DNA of 64,000 nt. Source: Aminobacter carboxidus. Lineage in GTDB: Bacteria > Pseudomonadota > Alphaproteobacteria > Rhizobiales > Rhizobiaceae. The notes beneath the pieces are model-generated. The model ran no database searches, was not told the origin of the DNA, and saw only the letters and a program-made list of their open reading frames with translations. Shown here piece after piece: positions 17,986-28,877 of this stretch. Location: contig NZ_JACZEP010000001.1 of NCBI RefSeq assembly GCF_014863355.1, forward strand, positions 868,001 through 932,000, given 5' to 3'. How positions within the stretch are numbered: position 1 is the stretch's first letter; the number at the start of each line of letters is the position of its first letter. A program made the position numbers and the translations under genes.

Positions 17986-19230
17986 CTAGCGCTCATCAGT
18001 GCCGTTGGAGGGGCTATTTCGGCCGGCAAGACGGGCGAAAATGGGTGACGTCCTCAACAGGGCGATAAAGCGACCGCGATGACCGGCCGGAACCGGCGAG
18101 CGCGAGCCCATACGGTAGATGATCACCCCGACGAACACGACGTAGACAGCAGCGCTGAAGCTGAACAGCGAATGCGGGCCATATCGCTCCATCACGACCG
18201 AGGCCACGAACGGACCCGCTATGGCGCCGACCGAGTAGAACAGCATCAGGGCCGCATTGATCAGGACGAACTCGCCCTTTTCGGCGCGGTCGTTGGCATG
18301 TGCCGCCGACAGCGAATAGAGCGGCATGGCGAACGAGCCGAAGATGAAGACGAACACAAAATTGGCCAGCGGCGAGTCGCCGGCGAGGAAGACCAGCATC
18401 AGCGCCGAAGCCATCGCACCCATCGTGGTGACGAGCAGCACCTTGCGCCGATCCCACAGGTCGGACATGTAGCCGAGCGGGTACTGGACAAGCGCGCCGC
18501 CGATGATGCCGACACTGACAAAGGTGACGACGTCGGTGACCGACAGGCCGATCTGCTCGGCATAGATCGGGCTCAGTGTGCGGAACGCGCTGTTGGTGAC
18601 GCCGACGAAGATGCAGCCGATGCTGCCGAGCGGCGATATCTGCCAGGCGCGCTTGAGGTCTAGCTTGACGTCTTCTGGCGGCGTCGGATTGGAGCGGTCG
18701 CCAAGCGAGACCGGCACCAAGGACAGCGTGATCATGATCGACATGATGGCGAAGATGGTGAAGCCACCGGCGCCGAAGACCGGGATCATGAACTGCGCGC
18801 CTGTCACCGAAGCGATGTCGATGATGCGGTAGATCGCCAGGATGCGGGCACGGTCATGATTGGAAACGCCCGAGTTGAGCCAGCTCTCCATCACCGTGAA
18901 CAGTCCGGCGAAGCAGAAGCCGGTGGCAAAGCGGATCACCGACCACATCACCGGATCGATGACCAGAACCAGCGTCAACGTCGCCGAGGCGGCGATGGCG
19001 GCGAGTGCGGCGAAGGCGCGGACGTGGCCGACGGCCTTCATGATGCGCGTGATGAAAATGCAGCCGAGCAGGAAGCCCATGAAATAGGCTGTACCCATCA
19101 AGCCGATTGTCGACGCCGAAAATCCTTCCTGCGCCCCGCGCAGCGCAATCAAGGTGCTTTGCAGGCCGTTGCCGCCGAGCAGAATGCCGGCAGTGATCAG
19201 GAGCGGGATGAGGGGGCGTATGGAGGACAT
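17986..19230 (-). CDS. MFS transporter, YcaD-like
   Basis: 414 residues with 12 predicted membrane helices. The motif-A-like loop after helix 2 is FITRIMKAVGHVRAFA, and the second-half equivalent is GYMSDLWDRRKVLL. The sequence MESWLNSGVSNHDRARILAIYRI in helices 4-5 is typical of the YcaD/UMF-like branch of MFS proteins. The substrate is unknown. It is on the same strand as rnd, 84 bp upstream of it, and may be co-transcribed with it. Confidence 0.87.
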   Translation of the reverse strand: MSSIRPLIPLLITAGILLGGNGLQSTLIALRGAQEGFSASTIGLMGTAYFMGFLLGCIFITRIMKAVGHVRAFAALAAIAASATLTLVLVIDPVMWSVIRFATGFCFAGLFTVMESWLNSGVSNHDRARILAIYRIIDIASVTGAQFMIPVFGAGGFTIFAIMSIMITLSLVPVSLGDRSNPTPPEDVKLDLKRAWQISPLGSIGCIFVGVTNSAFRTLSPIYAEQIGLSVTDVVTFVSVGIIGGALVQYPLGYMSDLWDRRKVLLVTTMGAMASALMLVFLAGDSPLANFVFVFIFGSFAMPLYSLSAAHANDRAEKGEFVLINAALMLFYSVGAIAGPFVASVVMERYGPHSLFSFSAAVYVVFVGVIIYRMGSRSPVPAGHRGRFIALLRTSPIFARLAGRNSPSNGTDER

Positions 19231-19405
19231 CAGGCAACGCGATACAAAAGCTGAGGTGGCTACAGTTTGCCCGATCGGTCAATGGCAGTCAGCCACTGGT
19301 GCGACATATTCCGTCGGCTGCGCCAACGTCGTTGTCACGGACGCGGCTAGCTTGCGCGCTTGGCTCCGGCCGCTGGCTGGATTGCCAAGGACCAACGAGG
19401 CCGCG

Positions 19406-19822
19406 ATGACGACATTGACCGTGAGCACCAGCATTGACGACGAGACCGCCCGGTTCATCGGCGAGGGGCTCAACGCCTACAACTACGAGGCAGGCGGCCC
19501 CCATAACGACCAGGATCTCTGGATCGTTGCCCGTGATGACGACGGTCATGTTGCAGGCGGTCTCAAGGGTTCGTCGGAATACACATGGTTGTTTATCGAA
19601 TGGCTCTGGATCAGCAGTGCAAAACGCGGCGAGGGTCTCGGCCAGCAGCTGCTCGCGCGGGCCGAGACGGCGGCGAGGCAGCGTGGCTGTATCGGTGTTC
19701 ACCTCGATTCGTACACCTTCCAGGCGCCGGAGTATTACAAGCGGTTGGGATATGAGGAGTTCGGCCGCATCGACGATTATCCGGCCGGGCACTCCAGGGT
19801 CTGGCTGAAGAAGCGCTTTTAG
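19406..19822 (+). CDS. GNAT family N-acetyltransferase
   Basis: 138 residues from the ATG at 19406, with AACGAGG just upstream; the longer open frame to 19154 overlaps the divergent MFS start and is not needed. The acetyl-CoA binding motif A is LWISSAKRGEGLGQQLLARAE, followed by GVHLDSYTFQAPEYYKRLGYEEFG, where the Tyr-Tyr-Lys-Arg-Leu-Gly motif is characteristic. It transfers an acetyl group from acetyl-CoA to an amine; the substrate is unknown. aspS follows 137 bp later on the same strand. Confidence 0.9.
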   Translation: MTTLTVSTSIDDETARFIGEGLNAYNYEAGGPHNDQDLWIVARDDDGHVAGGLKGSSEYTWLFIEWLWISSAKRGEGLGQQLLARAETAARQRGCIGVHLDSYTFQAPEYYKRLGYEEFGRIDDYPAGHSRVWLKKRF

Positions 19823-19959
19823 GCGGCCGAGCGTATGGCCTGCCGTGGCTTTACCTTGACAAAACCGGGCACCCATGCGCTTTTCGCGCCAAATTTTAGG
19901 CCCGGGTGCAGCTGTCGCCCCGGCGTGACGTGAAAACAGCCTGAACCGGAAAATTTGCC

Positions 19960-21750
19960 ATGCATCGTTACCGCAGCCACACCTGCGCTCAATTGAGGAA
20001 ATCCGACGTCGGCTCAGCCGTTCGCCTGTCCGGCTGGGTGCATCGCGTCCGAGATCACGGCGGCCTGCTGTTCATCGACATGCGCGATCACTATGGCCTG
20101 ACCCAGATCGTCGCCGATCCCGACTCGCCTGCCTTCAAGGTCGCCGAGACCGTGCGTGGCGAGTGGGTCATCCGCGTAGATGGCGAGGTCAAGGCGCGCA
20201 TGGCCGAGTCCGTCAACGGCAACCTGCCGACCGGCGAGATCGAAGTCTTCGCCCAGGAAATCGAGGTTCTGTCTGCTTCCAAGGAGTTGCCGCTGCCGGT
20301 GTTCGGCGAGCCGGAGTACCCTGAAGACATCCGCCTCAAATACCGTTTCCTCGACCTGCGCCGAGAAACGCTGCACAAGAACATCGTTGCCCGCACCAAG
20401 ATCATCGCCGAAATGCGCAACCGCATGACCGGCGAGGGCTTCACCGAATATTCGACGCCGATCCTGACGGCCTCGTCGCCGGAAGGCGCGCGCGACTTCC
20501 TGGTGCCTTCGCGCATCCATCCGGGCAAGTTCTTCGCGCTGCCGCAGGCCCCCCAGCAGTACAAGCAACTGCTGATGGTCGCCGGCTTCGACCGCTACTT
20601 CCAGATCGCGCCGTGCTTCCGTGACGAAGACCCGCGCGCCGACCGCCTGCCGGGCGAATTCTACCAGCTCGACCTCGAAATGAGCTTCGTGACCCAGGAA
20701 GACGTCTGGAACACGATGGAGCCGGTGATGCGCGGCGTGTTCGAGAAGTTTGCCGACGGCAAGCCGGTTACCCAGCAGTTCCGCCGCATTCCCTACGACA
20801 CGGCGCTGCGCACCTACGGCACCGACAAGCCGGACCTGCGCAACCCGATCGAGATTCAGCCTGTCACCGAGCATTTCGATGGCTCGGGCTTCAAGGTGTT
20901 CGCCGGCATGATCGCCTCGAACCCAAAGGTCGAGGTCTGGGCCATCCCGGCCAAGACTGGTGGCTCGCGTGCATTCTGCGACCGCATGAATTCCTGGGCG
21001 CAGGGCGAAGGCCAGCCGGGCCTCGGCTACATCTTCTGGCGCAAGGAAGGCGACAAGCTCGAAGGCGCCGGTCCGATCGCCAAGAACATCGGTGAGGAGC
21101 GCACCGAAGCGATCCGCCAGCAGCTCGGCCTGTCGGATGGTGACGCTGCCTTCTTCGTCGCTGGCGATCCCAAGAAGTTCGTCTCCTTCGCCGGTGCTGC
21201 CCGTACCCGCGCCGGCGAGGAACTCAACCTCGTCGATCGTGATCGCTTCGAGCTGTGTTGGATCATCGACTTCCCGTTCTACGAATGGCTGGAAGAAGAA
21301 AAGAAGATCGACTTCGCCCACAACCCATTCTCGATGCCGCAGGGCGGCCTGGATGCGCTGAACAACCAGGACCCACTGACCATCAAGGCCTATCAGTACG
21401 ACATGGTCTGCAACGGCTTCGAGATCGCCTCAGGTTCGATCCGCAACCAGCTGCCAGAGCTGATGGTCAAGGCGTTCGAACTGACCGGCAAGTCGCGCGA
21501 GGAGGTCGAGGAGCAGTTCGGCGGTCTCTACCGCGCCTTCCAGTACGGCGCGCCGCCGCATGGCGGCATGGCGGCCGGCGTCGATCGCGTGATCATGTTG
21601 CTCGTCGGTGCCAAGAACCTGCGCGAAGTGACGCTGTTCCCGATGAACCAGCAGGCACAGGATTTGCTGATGAACGCGCCGTCGGAAGCAACGCCGCAGC
21701 AATTGCGCGAGCTGTCGCTGCGCGTCGCGGTGGCCAAGAAAGAAGCTTAA
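19960..21750 (+). CDS. aspS: Aspartate--tRNA ligase (probably nondiscriminating Asp/Asn type)
   Basis: 596 residues, the full bacterial-type length including the GAD insertion domain. The N-terminal OB-fold binds the anticodon. Class II motif 2 is [12 protein letters not shown] and motif 3 is GVDRVIMLL. His33 in [10 protein letters not shown] matches the histidine that marks nondiscriminating AspRS (His31 in Pseudomonas aeruginosa). The enzyme therefore probably also charges tRNA-Asn with Asp, to be amidated by GatCAB; that is inference from the motif. A bidirectional terminator follows. Confidence 0.97.
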   Translation: MHRYRSHTCAQLRKSDVGSAVRLSGWVHRVRDHGGLLFIDMRDHYGLTQIVADPDSPAFKVAETVRGEWVIRVDGEVKARMAESVNGNLPTGEIEVFAQEIEVLSASKELPLPVFGEPEYPEDIRLKYRFLDLRRETLHKNIVARTKIIAEMRNRMTGEGFTEYSTPILTASSPEGARDFLVPSRIHPGKFFALPQAPQQYKQLLMVAGFDRYFQIAPCFRDEDPRADRLPGEFYQLDLEMSFVTQEDVWNTMEPVMRGVFEKFADGKPVTQQFRRIPYDTALRTYGTDKPDLRNPIEIQPVTEHFDGSGFKVFAGMIASNPKVEVWAIPAKTGGSRAFCDRMNSWAQGEGQPGLGYIFWRKEGDKLEGAGPIAKNIGEERTEAIRQQLGLSDGDAAFFVAGDPKKFVSFAGAARTRAGEELNLVDRDRFELCWIIDFPFYEWLEEEKKIDFAHNPFSMPQGGLDALNNQDPLTIKAYQYDMVCNGFEIASGSIRNQLPELMVKAFELTGKSREEVEEQFGGLYRAFQYGAPPHGGMAAGVDRVIMLLVGAKNLREVTLFPMNQQAQDLLMNAPSEATPQQLRELSLRVAVAKKEA

Positions 21751-21801
21751 GCAATCCGCGCAAGCGACTCTTTCGACTCAAAAAAATCTCGGCGACTCAA
21801 C

Positions 21802-21835
21802 AAAAAAAGCCCGGCATCGCTGCCGGGCTTTTTCG
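21802..21835. terminator. Bidirectional intrinsic terminator between aspS and the convergent gene
   Basis: GCCCGGCA-tcgc-TGCCGGGC, perfect 8-bp stem. It is flanked by seven A on the left and five T on the right, so it can end both transcripts. Confidence 0.92.
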
Positions 21836-21857
21836 TTTCGGGAGGTGGCGGCCAGGA

Positions 21858-23054
21858 TCAGTCCTGGTTCGCCGTAACCGTCAGGCCGAGCGTCTTGGGC
21901 AGGTCCTTGGGGTTCGACATGCCGCTGGCTGCGAGCAATGCGAACGGAACCGGCGAGGCTGGCTTGGCGGCGATCTCGATCGACTTGGGCGCGTCGAGAT
22001 AGGCGGTGACAGCTGCGGTGACCTGCGTCGCCAGCTCGGGGTTGTTCAGTTCCATCATCAGGAACGGCACGATCGCCTTGGCCTGGTTGGCGATGTCCTT
22101 GGCTGTCATGTTCTGCTGCTTGCCGAGGTATTCGAGCACCTTGTTGGTCACCGAATCGTCGTCGAAGCGGACGGTCGCGCCGTTGAAGGTCAGCTGCTGC
22201 ATCAGGCCGAGCATGGCCAGGCCCTGGGCCGAGTTGTCAGTGCCTTCCGGCTGGGCAGCCATCTTCTTCTGCAGTTCTTGCACCGACTTCAGGAACTCGA
22301 CGGTGTAGCCGCCGAGGTCGAAGGTCATGCCGAGCGTGCCTGCATTGTCGACGGTGACGTCGTAGCTCGACAGCGCCATGCGGCCGTCCGTCGGCTGCCA
22401 GGTGCCTTCCATCTGGAAATCGCCTGATATGTTCTGGTAGCCGAGCGCTTCGATCGCAGCCTTCGACTGTGGGTCTTCCACCAGGGTCAGGTCGGCGGTG
22501 AACTTCTCGGCCGAGCCGGTGAACTCCATGGCGTTGCCGTCGGCCGGCGGGGTCACCTCGGCCGCGAAGTTGGTCATCTGGAAGGCCTGCTTGTCGCCGA
22601 TCTTGACGCTGACATTGTCGAGATTCGCGGTCTCGTACATCAGAAACGAGGCCAATAGGTCGGTCGAGTCGGAGGCCGGCAGCGTGACATTGCCGAGCGT
22701 CAGCGGACTGACCTCGACCTTGGTCGGGCCTTCGTTGAGGCTATAGGGCTCGGTCGTGATCGTCTCGATCTTGAAGCCGCGATTTTCTTCGGTGATGCCG
22801 CTGAGCGTGAGCTTGCCGATGGAAAACGGCTTGCCTTCGCCAGCCATCTGGATGCTCGTTCCCTCGAGCACGGCTTCGGAAGCATCGCCGGTTACGCTGG
22901 TCCAGGCGAGCGTCAGGTTCTGGCCGGCCAGCACCGACTTGAGCCGCTCGGCGACCGCGGTGGCATCCTGTGCCAGCGCTGCGTTGAGCGGAAGCGAAAA
23001 CAGGAAGGTCGTGAGTGCGAGCTTGCGGAATGCAGAGCGGTGTTGCGTCATCAT
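21858..23054 (-). CDS. Secreted/periplasmic protein of unknown function
   Basis: 398 residues with a Sec signal peptide (MMTQHRSAFRKLALTTFLFSL..., cleavage after ALA at about residue 28). The mature protein consists of many short beta-strand repeats of the form 'tLsGItxxxxGFxIexit', then helices near 270-340. This suggests a beta-rich lipid- or substrate-binding fold. An AGGGAT sequence precedes the start. I know similar proteins only as conserved hypotheticals in rhizobia (DUF945-like in appearance, not certain). It is a single gene with a shared terminator at its 3' end. Confidence 0.75.
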   Translation of the reverse strand: MMTQHRSAFRKLALTTFLFSLPLNAALAQDATAVAERLKSVLAGQNLTLAWTSVTGDASEAVLEGTSIQMAGEGKPFSIGKLTLSGITEENRGFKIETITTEPYSLNEGPTKVEVSPLTLGNVTLPASDSTDLLASFLMYETANLDNVSVKIGDKQAFQMTNFAAEVTPPADGNAMEFTGSAEKFTADLTLVEDPQSKAAIEALGYQNISGDFQMEGTWQPTDGRMALSSYDVTVDNAGTLGMTFDLGGYTVEFLKSVQELQKKMAAQPEGTDNSAQGLAMLGLMQQLTFNGATVRFDDDSVTNKVLEYLGKQQNMTAKDIANQAKAIVPFLMMELNNPELATQVTAAVTAYLDAPKSIEIAAKPASPVPFALLAASGMSNPKDLPKTLGLTVTANQD

Positions 23055-23313
23055 AGATCCCTGAGACTGTGAAATGGCTCAGCCTTTCGTCCGCCATGAA
23101 CTGGACCGGAAGAAGGCGACGCAACGACAATGGCCGCAATTCGAGCCAAAAGGCAATCACTGGTGAGCAACGCGCGCAAAAATGGTGAATGAGCCACTGA
23201 TCGCGTAATTGCTACTTTAGCGAGCGGGCAGATTTGTCGCAGTGTGATCCCGGCAGACCTTGCATTCGGCGATAAGGCTTGTCGCGAATCAGCCGTTCCG
23301 CTAGTCCAAACCC

Positions 23314-25620
23314 ATGGGAAAAGGGCTTTTGCCGCCCGGAAACGGTAGCGGCGACAATATTGAACCGGTCGATCTGAAGAAGGCGCTCGAAGAGCGCTAT
23401 CTGGCCTATGCGCTGTCGACCATCATGCACCGGGCATTGCCTGACGTACGCGACGGACTGAAACCGGTCCATCGCCGCATCATGCACGCCATGCGCCTGC
23501 TCAGGCTCAATCCTGACCAGGGATTCGCCAAATGCGCCCGCATCGTCGGCGAGGTCATGGGCAAGTTCCACCCGCATGGCGATCAGTCGATCTACGACGC
23601 GCTAGTGCGTCTAGCGCAGGATTTTTCGGTCCGCTATCCGCTTGTCGACGGGCAGGGCAATTTCGGCAACATCGACGGCGATAGTGCCGCTGCCATGCGT
23701 TACACCGAAGCGCGCATGACCGAGGTGTCGGTCTCGCTGCTCGAAGGCATCACGGAAGATGCCGTCGATTACCGCCCGACCTATAACGAAGAAGACGAAG
23801 AACCCGTCGTCCTGCCGGGAGCGTTTCCGAATCTGCTGGCCAACGGCTCGTCCGGCATCGCGGTGGGCATGGCGACATCGATCCCGCCGCACAATGCAGC
23901 CGAGCTGTGCAGTGCCGCGCTTTACCTGATCGACAACCCGGATGCCTCGGTCACTGACCTGATGACCTCGCCGGGCGAGTGGGAGCGCATCAAGGACGAT
24001 GCCGAGCTTCGCCTCGGCTGCAAGGTGCGTGGGCCGGATTTCCCCACCGGCGGCAGTGTCGATGATGACTGGGACTCGATCGTCAACGCCTACGAGACAG
24101 GGCGTGGCGGCTTCCGCATGCGCGCCATGTGGCAGCAGGAGGACCAGGGCAGGGGTACGTGGAATCTCGTCGTCACTGAAATCCCCTATGGGGTGCAGAA
24201 GTCGCGGCTGATCGAAAAGATCGCCGAGCTGTTGATCGCCCGCAAGCTGCCGCTGCTCGAGGACATCCGCGACGAGTCGGCCGAAGACATCCGCGTCGTT
24301 CTGGTGCCCAAGAGCCGTACCGTCGACCCCGGCCTGCTGATGGAATCGCTCTATAAGCTCACCGAGCTTGAAAGCCGCTTCCCGCTCAACATGAACGTGC
24401 TGTCGCGCGGCAAGGTGCCGAACGTGCTGTCGCTCAAGAGCGTGCTGCGCGAATGGCTCGATCACCGCCGCGAGGTGCTGGTCCGTCGCTCGAAGTTCCG
24501 TCTCGGCGAGATCGAAAAGCGCCTCGAAATCCTCGGCGGCTATCTGATCGCCTACCTCAATATCGACGAGGTGATCCGCATCATCCGCGAAGAGGATGAG
24601 CCCAAGCGCACGATGATGGCGCGCTGGGACCTGACCGACAACCAGGCCGAAGCCATCCTCAACATGCGCCTGCGGGCGTTGCGCAAGCTCGAGGAATTCG
24701 AGATTCGCAAGGAGCACGACGCGCTCAGCATCGAGAAGAAGCAGATCGAGGCACTGCTGGCGTCTGATGCCAAGCAATGGTCGACGATAAAGTGGGAAGT
24801 GAGCGAGGTCCGCAAGCATTACGGCCCTGAGACCAAGCTCGGTCGCCGCCGCACGGTATTCGCCGAAGCACCCGATCATGACCTGACCGACATCGCGCAT
24901 GCCATGATCGAGAAGGAGCCGGTGACGGTCGTCGTCTCGGAAAAGGGCTGGCTGCGCGCGATGAAGGGGCATCTGGCCGACTTCTCGCTGCTCACCTTCA
25001 AGGAAGGCGACAGCCTCAAGCTCGCCTTCCACGCCCAGACCACCGACAAGATCCTGGTCTTCACAACAGGCGGCAAGTTCTACACAATCGGTGCAGACCG
25101 TCTTCCCGGCGGGCGCGGCCATGGCGAGCCGATCCGCATCATCGTCGACATGGACAACGACCAGGACATCGTCACCGCTTTCGTCCATGAACCCAAGCGC
25201 AAGCTGATGTTGGTCAGCCACGAAGGCAACGGCTTCACCGTTCCTGAAGAAGAGGTCATTGCCAACACCCGCAAGGGCAAGCAGGTGATGAACGTCAAGA
25301 CACCTGACGAAGCCAAGCGCTGCATTCCGCTGCAGGGCGACCATCTCGCCATCGTCGGCGAGAACCGCAAGATGCTGGTGTTCCCGCTCGAGCAGATCCC
25401 GGAGATGACGCGCGGCAAGGGCGTCAGGTTGCAGAAGTACAAGGACGGCGGCGTGCTCGACGTGAAGACCTTCGCCATGGAGAGCGGCCTCAGCTGGCTG
25501 GATTCGGCGGAACGCACCTTCACCCGGTCGCGTGAGGAACTGCTCGAATGGATCGGCACACGCGCCACCGCCGGGCGCATGGTTCCCAAGGGTTTCCCAC
25601 GTACGGGCCGCTTTGGCTGA
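23314..25620 (+). CDS. parC: DNA topoisomerase IV subunit A
   Basis: 768 residues. With ParE it decatenates daughter chromosomes. The breakage-reunion domain carries the catalytic Tyr130 in AAMRYTEAR. The region equivalent to the quinolone-resistance-determining region reads [12 protein letters not shown], with Gln91 where E. coli has Ser80 and Asp95 where it has Glu84. The C-terminal beta-pinwheel is short, as in ParC rather than GyrA. It lacks a clear ribosome binding site at the ATG. ParE is not in the window. Confidence 0.96.
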   Translation: MGKGLLPPGNGSGDNIEPVDLKKALEERYLAYALSTIMHRALPDVRDGLKPVHRRIMHAMRLLRLNPDQGFAKCARIVGEVMGKFHPHGDQSIYDALVRLAQDFSVRYPLVDGQGNFGNIDGDSAAAMRYTEARMTEVSVSLLEGITEDAVDYRPTYNEEDEEPVVLPGAFPNLLANGSSGIAVGMATSIPPHNAAELCSAALYLIDNPDASVTDLMTSPGEWERIKDDAELRLGCKVRGPDFPTGGSVDDDWDSIVNAYETGRGGFRMRAMWQQEDQGRGTWNLVVTEIPYGVQKSRLIEKIAELLIARKLPLLEDIRDESAEDIRVVLVPKSRTVDPGLLMESLYKLTELESRFPLNMNVLSRGKVPNVLSLKSVLREWLDHRREVLVRRSKFRLGEIEKRLEILGGYLIAYLNIDEVIRIIREEDEPKRTMMARWDLTDNQAEAILNMRLRALRKLEEFEIRKEHDALSIEKKQIEALLASDAKQWSTIKWEVSEVRKHYGPETKLGRRRTVFAEAPDHDLTDIAHAMIEKEPVTVVVSEKGWLRAMKGHLADFSLLTFKEGDSLKLAFHAQTTDKILVFTTGGKFYTIGADRLPGGRGHGEPIRIIVDMDNDQDIVTAFVHEPKRKLMLVSHEGNGFTVPEEEVIANTRKGKQVMNVKTPDEAKRCIPLQGDHLAIVGENRKMLVFPLEQIPEMTRGKGVRLQKYKDGGVLDVKTFAMESGLSWLDSAERTFTRSREELLEWIGTRATAGRMVPKGFPRTGRFG

Positions 25621-25763
25621 GTGCGACGTAACGGCTGAGCGCGTGCGGTGCGGCAAAGTTTTGATGCGCGGCACCGCGTTAGGCTCTATGATCTGCCCGT
25701 TGGCGCTGACCTGAGTGCCGGCGACTAAGCGGGTCCATTTCAGGGCCGAGGAGATCCAGGCTC

Positions 25764-26987
25764 TTGAACGTGACCAATCCCCGTAAACCGGAGCGAGAGC
25801 AGAGGCTGTTCGGCCCGGCCCAGCCGATGCGTGCGGCCCTGGTGCCACCGCTTTCGGCCGCGCGCTGGCTGCTCGTGCTGATCGTCGCCGCGGGCATCTA
25901 TTTCTTCCATGGCTTCCTCGTGCCGGTGTTGGCAGCACTCGTCATCGCATTCGCCAGCTGGCCGCTGTACAGGCGGCTGCTGGTCGCGGTCGACGGCAAC
26001 AGGACCATTGGCGCGACGCTTGCGCTGCTTTTCATCATCGCCTTCCTCGTCGTGCCGATCTCCTTTGCCGCGACCTACGCCGTCAACGAGATCCGCGATT
26101 GGGTCGGTTGGGCGGTGGAGACCAATCGCCATGGTGCGACAACGCCGGAATGGATCAACAACCTTCCGGTCGTCGGCGAGTGGCTGAACGAACAATGGAC
26201 ACGCTACGTCGGCCATCCCGGCGCCATCGGCGAACTGGCCCAGCTTCTCAGCGGTGCCAATATCGGCAGCATCTATCGCGGCGTGCTTGCTGCCGGTGGC
26301 AGCGCCTTCGGCATCCTGCTGACACTGCTGTTCATGCTGATCGCCCTGTTCTTCACCTATCGCGACGGCGAATCCTTCGTTGGCCAACTCGACCGCCTGG
26401 GCGAACGCATCCTGCCGATGCGCTGGGAGCGGATTTCGCGGGTCGTGCCCAAGACGATCAGCGCCACCGTCACCGGCATGACCTTGATCGCCATCGGCGA
26501 AGGCGTGGTGCTCGGGCTTGCCTACTGGGTTGCCGGCGTGCCTTCGCCCGTGACGCTCGGTGTGCTGACCGGTTTCATGGCGCTGATCCCCGGTGGCGCG
26601 CCGTTGTCGTTCACGCTTGTGTCGATCTATCTGGTTGCCAGCGGCTCGCCAATTGCCGGCATCGCCCTGTTTGCCTGGGGTTCGATCGAGCTGTTCATCG
26701 TCGACAAGACCTTGCGCCCCAAGCTTGTAGGCGGTCCGATCAAGCTGCCGTTCCTGCCGACCTTTTTCGGCCTCATCGGCGGCGTCAAGACGATGGGCTT
26801 TCTCGGCCTGTTCATCGGCCCCGTACTGATGGCGCTTCTTGTCGCGATCTGGCGCGAATGGCTGCATGAAGTCGAACTGAACGATGAGGCGGCGATGCTA
26901 GCAGCCGCTAATGCGCTGCCCGAGAATGACACGCCACGCACGATCGAAGCCATCACCGAGGACGTGCCGGCCAAACGGGTCGGTTAG
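25764..26987 (+). CDS. AI-2E family transporter (putative permease)
   Basis: 407 residues from a TTG at 25764, preceded by GAGGAG at 25747-25752; a GTG at 25770 and an ATG at 25827 are other possible starts. There are eight predicted membrane helices in the UPF0118/AI-2E pattern: one helix pair near residues 30-75, a long central extracytoplasmic loop, then the conserved region ALIPGGAPLSF and TLRPKLVGGPIKLPFLPTFFGLIGG. Family members include autoinducer-2 exporters and Na+/H+ antiporters; the substrate here is unknown. It follows parC by 143 bp and may share its transcript. Confidence 0.88.
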   Translation: MNVTNPRKPEREQRLFGPAQPMRAALVPPLSAARWLLVLIVAAGIYFFHGFLVPVLAALVIAFASWPLYRRLLVAVDGNRTIGATLALLFIIAFLVVPISFAATYAVNEIRDWVGWAVETNRHGATTPEWINNLPVVGEWLNEQWTRYVGHPGAIGELAQLLSGANIGSIYRGVLAAGGSAFGILLTLLFMLIALFFTYRDGESFVGQLDRLGERILPMRWERISRVVPKTISATVTGMTLIAIGEGVVLGLAYWVAGVPSPVTLGVLTGFMALIPGGAPLSFTLVSIYLVASGSPIAGIALFAWGSIELFIVDKTLRPKLVGGPIKLPFLPTFFGLIGGVKTMGFLGLFIGPVLMALLVAIWREWLHEVELNDEAAMLAAANALPENDTPRTIEAITEDVPAKRVG

Positions 26988-27032
26988 GGGGCAAGCGGCC
27001 CCGGCAGGCCCGATCCGGGAAAAGGCAGCAGG

Positions 27033-27929
27033 CTACGCCGGCTGCCTTGCGAGGGCTGCCCTGCGCCTGCGCCCTTCGGACAACTGCCAGACCGAGTGGG
27101 CGACGAGCGTGATGATGAGGATGGCGCCGCCGATCAGGCTGTTGGTTGTCGGCACCTCGGCGAAGATCATCCACACCCAGATCGGCGCCAGCACCGTCTC
27201 GAGCAGGTAAAACATCGCGACTTCCGGTCCGGAGATGTATTTCGGCCCGTTGGCGAGGCAGAAAAACGAAATCGGCATGATCACCGCGCCGTTGAAGATG
27301 ATCCACCAAGGCGCTTCGACGTGAAAGCCAGTCTTGGAAACCATGAACGCCGCGACCAGCCCCGGCAGGAGCACGCCGACAAGTGCCGTGAAGCCCATGT
27401 CCTTGTCGCTGGAGCGTGAAATGGTGATCGCCGATGCGATGCAGAAGGCCGAGCACACCGCCATCAGGTCGCCGAACAAGTGGCCGGTGCCGATCGAACT
27501 GCTGACGATGACCAGAACCCCGCAGACCATCGCCAGCATGGCGAGCATCGTCGCGGGGCGCGGCCGTTCCCGGAGAAATATCCACGACAACACGGCCGCG
27601 AACACCGTGTTGAAGGCCAGGATGAACACCAGGTTGGCGGTGGACGTGCTGTAGACGGCGGTGATGAATGAAATCGAGCCGATGCCGTAGAGACCGGCAA
27701 CGACGAGGCCGGCGCGGCCTGGAATGAGTTGCGGTGCCTTTGGGCTCAGCGAGCGCCAGACCAGCCAAATGATGATGGCGGCGATGAAAGTCGTCCCGCT
27801 GCGCATCAGCAGGATGGACCAGTTGTTGCCGTCCGCGAGCTTGATCAGCGGGATGTCGACGGTAAGCGCCAACCCGCCGAGGCCGGTCAGCAGCAGACCT
27901 TTTGAGTGGTTCGATTGAGTGTTTGCCAC
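27033..27929 (-). CDS. EamA/DMT superfamily transporter
   Basis: 298 residues with ten hydrophobic segments arranged as two EamA repeats (about residues 12-140 and 155-285). The conserved end of the first repeat, VFAAVLSWIFLRERP, and its counterpart VLAPIWVWMIFAEVPT are both visible. Such proteins export amino acids or metabolites across the inner membrane. The gene converges with the AI-2E gene. bpt ends 53 bp upstream of its start and is co-oriented. Confidence 0.88.
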   Translation of the reverse strand: MANTQSNHSKGLLLTGLGGLALTVDIPLIKLADGNNWSILLMRSGTTFIAAIIIWLVWRSLSPKAPQLIPGRAGLVVAGLYGIGSISFITAVYSTSTANLVFILAFNTVFAAVLSWIFLRERPRPATMLAMLAMVCGVLVIVSSSIGTGHLFGDLMAVCSAFCIASAITISRSSDKDMGFTALVGVLLPGLVAAFMVSKTGFHVEAPWWIIFNGAVIMPISFFCLANGPKYISGPEVAMFYLLETVLAPIWVWMIFAEVPTTNSLIGGAILIITLVAHSVWQLSEGRRRRAALARQPA

Positions 27930-27981
27930 GTGCTTCCCTGCCAGATGGTCGACGGCAGCGTGGAAAACGGGCCGGACGTGC

Positions 27982-28737
27982 TCAGATGTCGCCTTCGAAA
28001 CGCTCCCAGCCTTTCATGCCGAGATGCTCCTGAGGTGTGAAGCGGACCTTATAGTTCATCTTGCGCGAACCGTTGACCCAGTAGCCGAGATAGACGTGGG
28101 GCAGGCCCATGGCGCGCGCGCGGGCAATATGATCGAGGATCATGAAGGTGCCAAGCGAGCGTTCGTCCATTTCCGGATTGTAGTAGGAATAGACCATCGA
28201 CAGGCCGTCCGACATCTGGTCGGTCAGCGCCACCGCCATCAGTTCGCCTTGGCCCTGGCCGGTGATGAAGGTGTCGGGTCCGCGGCGGCGGTACTCGATC
28301 ACCTTGGTGATCACATGCGTGTCCTCGACCATCATGGCGTAGTCGAGCACGGTCATGTCGGACATGCCGCCCTTGCGGTGGCGGGCATCGAGATAGGAAC
28401 GGAACAGCGAATATTGCTCGGTCGAGGGCTCGGCGTTGTGCATGGCCCCGACAAGGTCGGAATTGCGCTCGATCACCCGGCGCATGTTGCGCGTCGCTTT
28501 GAACTCCTGGGCCAGGATGCGGACGGAAACGCAGGCACGGCAGGTCTCGCAGGCCGGGCGATAGGCGATGTTCTGCGAACGCCGGAAGCCGCCCTGCGTC
28601 AGCAGGTCGTTCATCTCCGGCGCCTTGTCGCCGACGAGGTGGGTAAAGACCTTCCGCTCGAACTGCCCCTCAAGATAGGGGCAGGGGGACGGCGCCGTCA
28701 GGAAGAATTGCGGAGAATGGGTCGGATGCTGCGTCAT
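27982..28737 (-). CDS. bpt: Aspartate/glutamate leucyltransferase (Bpt)
   Basis: 251 residues. It transfers Leu from leucyl-tRNA to proteins with N-terminal Asp or Glu, marking them for ClpS/ClpAP degradation in the N-degron pathway. The N-terminal ATE domain shows [16 protein letters not shown] and the cysteine motif [14 protein letters not shown]. The C-terminal domain shows [23 protein letters not shown] and [18 protein letters not shown]. Its length and the lack of a eukaryote-like extension match bacterial Bpt. Genes for ClpS and ClpA are not in the window. Confidence 0.95.
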   Translation of the reverse strand: MTQHPTHSPQFFLTAPSPCPYLEGQFERKVFTHLVGDKAPEMNDLLTQGGFRRSQNIAYRPACETCRACVSVRILAQEFKATRNMRRVIERNSDLVGAMHNAEPSTEQYSLFRSYLDARHRKGGMSDMTVLDYAMMVEDTHVITKVIEYRRRGPDTFITGQGQGELMAVALTDQMSDGLSMVYSYYNPEMDERSLGTFMILDHIARARAMGLPHVYLGYWVNGSRKMNYKVRFTPQEHLGMKGWERFEGDI

Positions 28738-28877
28738 CGAGCGTCAGGAAGACTCCCAATCAATGTTCCCTAGCTTGGCGCTGCCGGCGAAAAATTCAAC
28801 ATGAATGTGAAGGCAGGCAGACTCTTTGCCTTCACATTTTGGCGCAAGTGCCCGTTTTGACTCGCCGAATGGCAATT

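Noticed and set aside
23611-25938. 775-codon open frame antisense to parC
   Set aside because: Long only because GC-rich DNA has few stops; composition is typical of a shadow frame, and parC motifs are on the other strand.
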